From: DATLSM01 sp049585815
GTDB taxonomy: Bacteria > Actinomycetota > Thermoleophilia > Solirubrobacterales > 70-9
Length of the DNA: 24,068 nucleotides
Direction of reading: 5' to 3'
NCBI GenBank assembly: GCA_049585815.1
Contig: JBAVAR010000122.1
Coordinates: 1 to 24,068 of the forward strand
Part shown: positions 20,979 to 24,068 of the stretch, piece by piece
Layout of the letters: each line of letters starts with the position of its first letter
How positions within the stretch are numbered: position 1 is the stretch's first letter
Made by a program: the position numbers and the translations under genes
The notes under the pieces: generated by a model
Databases searched by the model: none
Seen by the model: only the letters and a program-made list of their open reading frames with translations
What the model was told of the DNA's origin: nothing

Positions 20979-23900
20979 CCTCTGCGCGACGCCGGGAAAG
21001 GCTCTCGAAACCGGGGCCTACGTGCAGGGCTGGTATGACGACCACCAGAACGCCTGCTCGGTCTCCGACCAAAGCCCACCGCATGTCCTTGCTCTCTCCG
21101 ACACTGCCTCTAACGTCACCGCCAACAGCGCCACGATTCAGGGCACAATTAACCCTGAGAGTTTGGCTACCACCTACTACTTGGAATACGGTACCACGCC
21201 ATCTTATGGTACGAGGATTCCTGAAACGGGCGAATTGAGCGCAGGCTCGGGTAACAGCAACGTTGAAGTGCAGCACACGCTCTCAGGCCTTCAGCTGGAA
21301 CAGACATACCACTATCGGATTGTCGCGACGAACAGCAGCGGCACCACGGACGGGGAAGACAGTACCCTCATTCCGTTCAAGTGGCGGTTGCATTCTCTCC
21401 CCAGAGAATCGAGCTGGACCGAGGACTGGCTCAACAGCATCTCATGCGGCTCGGACGTCTCATGCATGGCCGTGGGTTACTACTACAATCCGTCGGTCTA
21501 CGAAGCGAACAGGGCACTCTCGTACCAACTCGCGGGCGGTCAGTGGGTCCAGAGATCCGTCCAGTGGGCCGAAGGAGAAACGGCTCCCGAACTGAGAGGC
21601 ATCTCTTGCACAAGCCCCAGCACATGCACGGCAGTTGGGTCCATCAGGAGTGGAGGGCATATACATCCTCTCATTGAGCGTTGGAACGGGAGTGTATGGA
21701 CACAGCAGCAGGTGGGCCTGCCCGAAGGGTCCACCGATGCCGAACTGTACGGCATCTCCTGTCTGGCGGCGACCGAAGAATGTATAGGGGTTGGCACAAT
21801 GAAGAACAGCGCCGGAATATGGGTCGGGTATTCGTCGCGGGAGACGAACGGCACATGGGCCAACCTTTCGACGCCGACTTCAGGAGAATCGACCCTTACC
21901 GAGATTCGTGATGTGTCCTGCACGTCGTCTCAGTTCTGCATGGCGGCTGGCTGGTTCGATACCCACTCGGGCTATAAGCTTCTCACCGAGATATGGAATG
22001 GATCTTCCTGGTCCCTGCAAGTGCGTCCAGAAGAATATGGGTACTTGTACGGCGTCACCTGTGTATCGGCTGAATTCTGCCTGGCCGTGGGCGGTGATTT
22101 CTATCTACCGAAAGCCCAAGCTTGGAACGGGACCACCTGGACAGGATTAAGCACGGCAAAATTGACTGGTCTCTCCGGCGGCGACTTCTCCGCGGTGTCA
22201 TGTGTGTCAACGACCGACTGCGTCGCGGTGGGTGACGGCTCGAGCGAACTGGAAACACACCCGGCGGTAACGCTGGGTGAGACATGGAACGGAGTGGCCT
22301 GGACGATGCAGACGACTCCCCGGGAAAGCGAACGGGCCCGGAACGAACTGACAGGTGTCGCCTGCGTCGATTTAGCCGCCTGCACCGCTGTCGGCATGAC
22401 GAAGGCACAGGGTCCGCCAAGGAGCATCGTCGAGTCGCGCCCAACCCCGTACGCTACGTCCACGTTTTCGTCCACCTTCGGCTCCGAAGGATCCGGCAAC
22501 GGCCAGCTAAGGCGGCCGATCGGTATGGCAATCGATGCCAGCGGTAACCTCTGGGTTGCTGACAGGGAAAACGACCGTATCGAGGAGTTCAACTCTAAGG
22601 GCGAATACCTCAGTCAGTTCGGCACCAAAGGCTCGGGCAATGGCCAGCTCAATGAACCACAGAGCCTTGCGTTTGCTTCTAACGGCGACCTCTGGGTCAC
22701 TGATGCCGGCAATCATCGCGTCGAGGAGTTCAGCCCAAAAGGGGAATATCTAGCGAAGTTCGGCTCCGAAGGCACCGCCGGAGGGCAATTCACCGAACCC
22801 TACGGGATCGCCATCGAGCCAGACGGGAGAATCTGGGTCTCCGACGCTCGTTATTACCGCGTTGAGGAGTTCAACCCTATCGGTGGATTTATGCGCGAAG
22901 AGCATGGAACCGGCCAAGGGGGCTCGGGGAATGGGGAATTCCGCCATCCGGTGGGCTTAGCTATTGATGCAAATGGCGACCTGTGGGTGTCCGATAGCGG
23001 AAATAACCGCGTGCAGGAGCTCTCTTCAAGCGGCGAATATCTTGGACAGTTCGGTTCATCGGCGGGCGCCGGCGAAGGCCAGTTCGATGAACCCTACGCG
23101 ATCGCCGTCAAGCCGTCGGGTGACCTGCTGGTAGTGGATCTGGGCAACAACCGCCTCGAGGAGTTTACCCAGGGCGGCGAATATGTCACGCAGTTCGGCA
23201 CCAAAGGCTCAGGCAATGGCCAGCTCAATGAACCAAGGGGTCTGGCAGTCGGGACTGGAGGCGCCGTATACGTCACCGACTCCGTCAACGCGCGGGTGGA
23301 GAAGTGGTTCCAGCCGGCGACCCCCGAAGTGAGTACTCAAGCAGCCACGGGCGTCAAGGCGAGCGAAGCGACTTTGGAAGGCAGTGTTGATCCCGCAAGT
23401 CTCGATACTCACTACGAATTCGAATACGGTACGTCCGAAACCTACGGCCACAAGGCACCGGTGCCCTCGACCGACGCCGGTGCGGGCATGGTCAACGTTG
23501 CGGCCAAACGGGCGATTAGCGGCCTCACGGAAGGTGCGCTCTACCACTACAGAGTCGTGGCAAGCAGCGCGGGCGGCACATCTTATGGCGCTGATCGCAC
23601 CTTTACGACTCTGAAGCTGCCGGTTGCAACCACCGAACCGGCCTCCTATGTCAACACCTTCGAACCGCAACTGAACGCCAGCGTGAATCCTAAAGGTAGC
23701 GACACCCACTACCAGTTCGAATACGGCGAAACGGAAAGCTACGGCACCAAGATCCCGGTCACGGCTGAAGACGTCGGTTCCGGCGCGAGCGCCGTGGCGG
23801 TGAGTAAGACGCTACAAGGGCTTAAACGGAACACGAACTTTCACTACAGGGTGGTGGCCGAAAGCGGAGCTGGAACCGTCCACGGCACCGACCAGCAGTT

Positions 23901-24068
23901 CAATACCTTGCCTCCATGCAAAGGGTCCGAAGAAAAATGCACCTGGGCCCTTCAGTCCACCGTCAACCCCCCGCCCAAGACCGAAGACTCCCTCTCAGAT
24001 GTCGCCTGTCGCTCCGCGACCTCCTGCATCGGCATCGGCTACAACCAGTACCGCGAAGACAGCGTGGT
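20965..24068 (+). CDS. Continuation of the giant exported protein after the frameshift (3' end outside window)
   Basis: This frame has no stop from 20830 to the window end; the coding part begins at about 20965 (GEIGDLC). Dropping one C at 20963-20964 joins it in frame to the 19872 gene. Domains in order: a Cys-bounded segment (C at 'GDLC' and 'NACSV'); one FN3-like domain (21080-21385; TSANSAT-like, 'YYLEYGTTPSYGT', 'YHYRIVATN'); seven Cys-pair repeats of the pattern (V/I)(S/T/A)C...C-x-(A/G)(V/A)G (21445-22400); six NHL blades (22480-23310; 'FG..GSGNGQ..EP.GLA', 'GDLWVSDSGNNRVEEF'); two FN3-like domains (23320-23920); then an eighth Cys-pair repeat at the edge (VACRSATSCIGIG). No own start or SD is visible. 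Third codon positions are less GC-rich than in the cluster upstream. Confidence 0.9.
22615..23235 (+). repeat. 45-bp near-exact direct repeat within the NHL blades
   Basis: Bases 22615-22659 and 23191-23235 differ at one position. Both encode 'QFGTKGSGNGQLNEP', at the joints of blades two and six. The flanking blades differ much more, so this short patch was probably copied by conversion or is under strong constraint. Confidence 0.8.

Noticed and set aside
20940..20980. Programmed ribosomal frameshift at the split of the giant gene
   Set aside because: No slippery heptamer or stimulatory structure is evident; a single extra C explains the shift more simply.

Overview
The window is high-GC DNA with strong G/C third-position bias, SD-type ribosome sites and many ATG/GTG starts. 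The protein families point to a soil-type actinobacterium of class Thermoleophilia, probably Solirubrobacterales. That placement is an inference from recalled family distribution: collagen-like proteins with an N-terminal membrane segment, 'CPNA...DCRxYELVS' propeller proteins, Cys-pair 'SCxSxxxCxAVG' repeats and PucR regulators. Every gene I can support is on the + strand. I see no rRNA, tRNA, CRISPR array or transposase.

Layout: bases 1-1294 hold no confident gene. They contain a reverse-oriented copy of a GC-rich intergenic element at the left edge, a sigma70-like promoter near 269-297, a low-confidence open frame (450-1295) with three 60-bp repeats, and two very strong hairpins. From 1295 to 18182 follows what looks like one long operon of exported proteins: a collagen-like protein (1295-2083), a fibronectin-III/propeller protein P1 (2424-5741), a Cys-rich multi-domain protein B1 (5984-8755), a giant NHL/FN3/propeller protein P2 (9102-14414), a second Cys-rich protein B2 (14411-17173) and a small membrane-anchored protein (17538-18182). 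P1-B1 and P2-B2 form a tandemly duplicated two-gene module. B1 and B2 are almost equal in length (923 and 920 aa) and share order and motifs throughout. P1 and P2 share the FN3 stalk, the Cys loop, the propeller and the ECHG tail, but P2 carries an extra NHL segment set inside the propeller.

Six junctions in this cluster are 4-nt ATGA/GTGA stop-start overlaps, and the gaps between modules carry degenerate copies of one GC-rich element ending in an SD-like GGAGGA/AAGGAG. A PucR-type regulator (18550-19743) follows. Next comes a perfect 9-bp inverted repeat directly before the ribosome site of another giant exported protein (19872 to beyond the window end), which is interrupted by a single-base frameshift near 20963.

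Taken together, the cluster seems dedicated to building large, repetitive, disulfide-rich extracellular proteins with strongly basic His/Lys/Arg tails. A cell-surface or cell-wall-associated role is inferred; no enzymatic function can be read from the sequence. The strongest candidates for something undescribed are the duplicated propeller/Cys-rich gene pair, the unnamed Cys-rich domain repeated four times in each B protein, and the interspersed element with its overlapping mini-frames.
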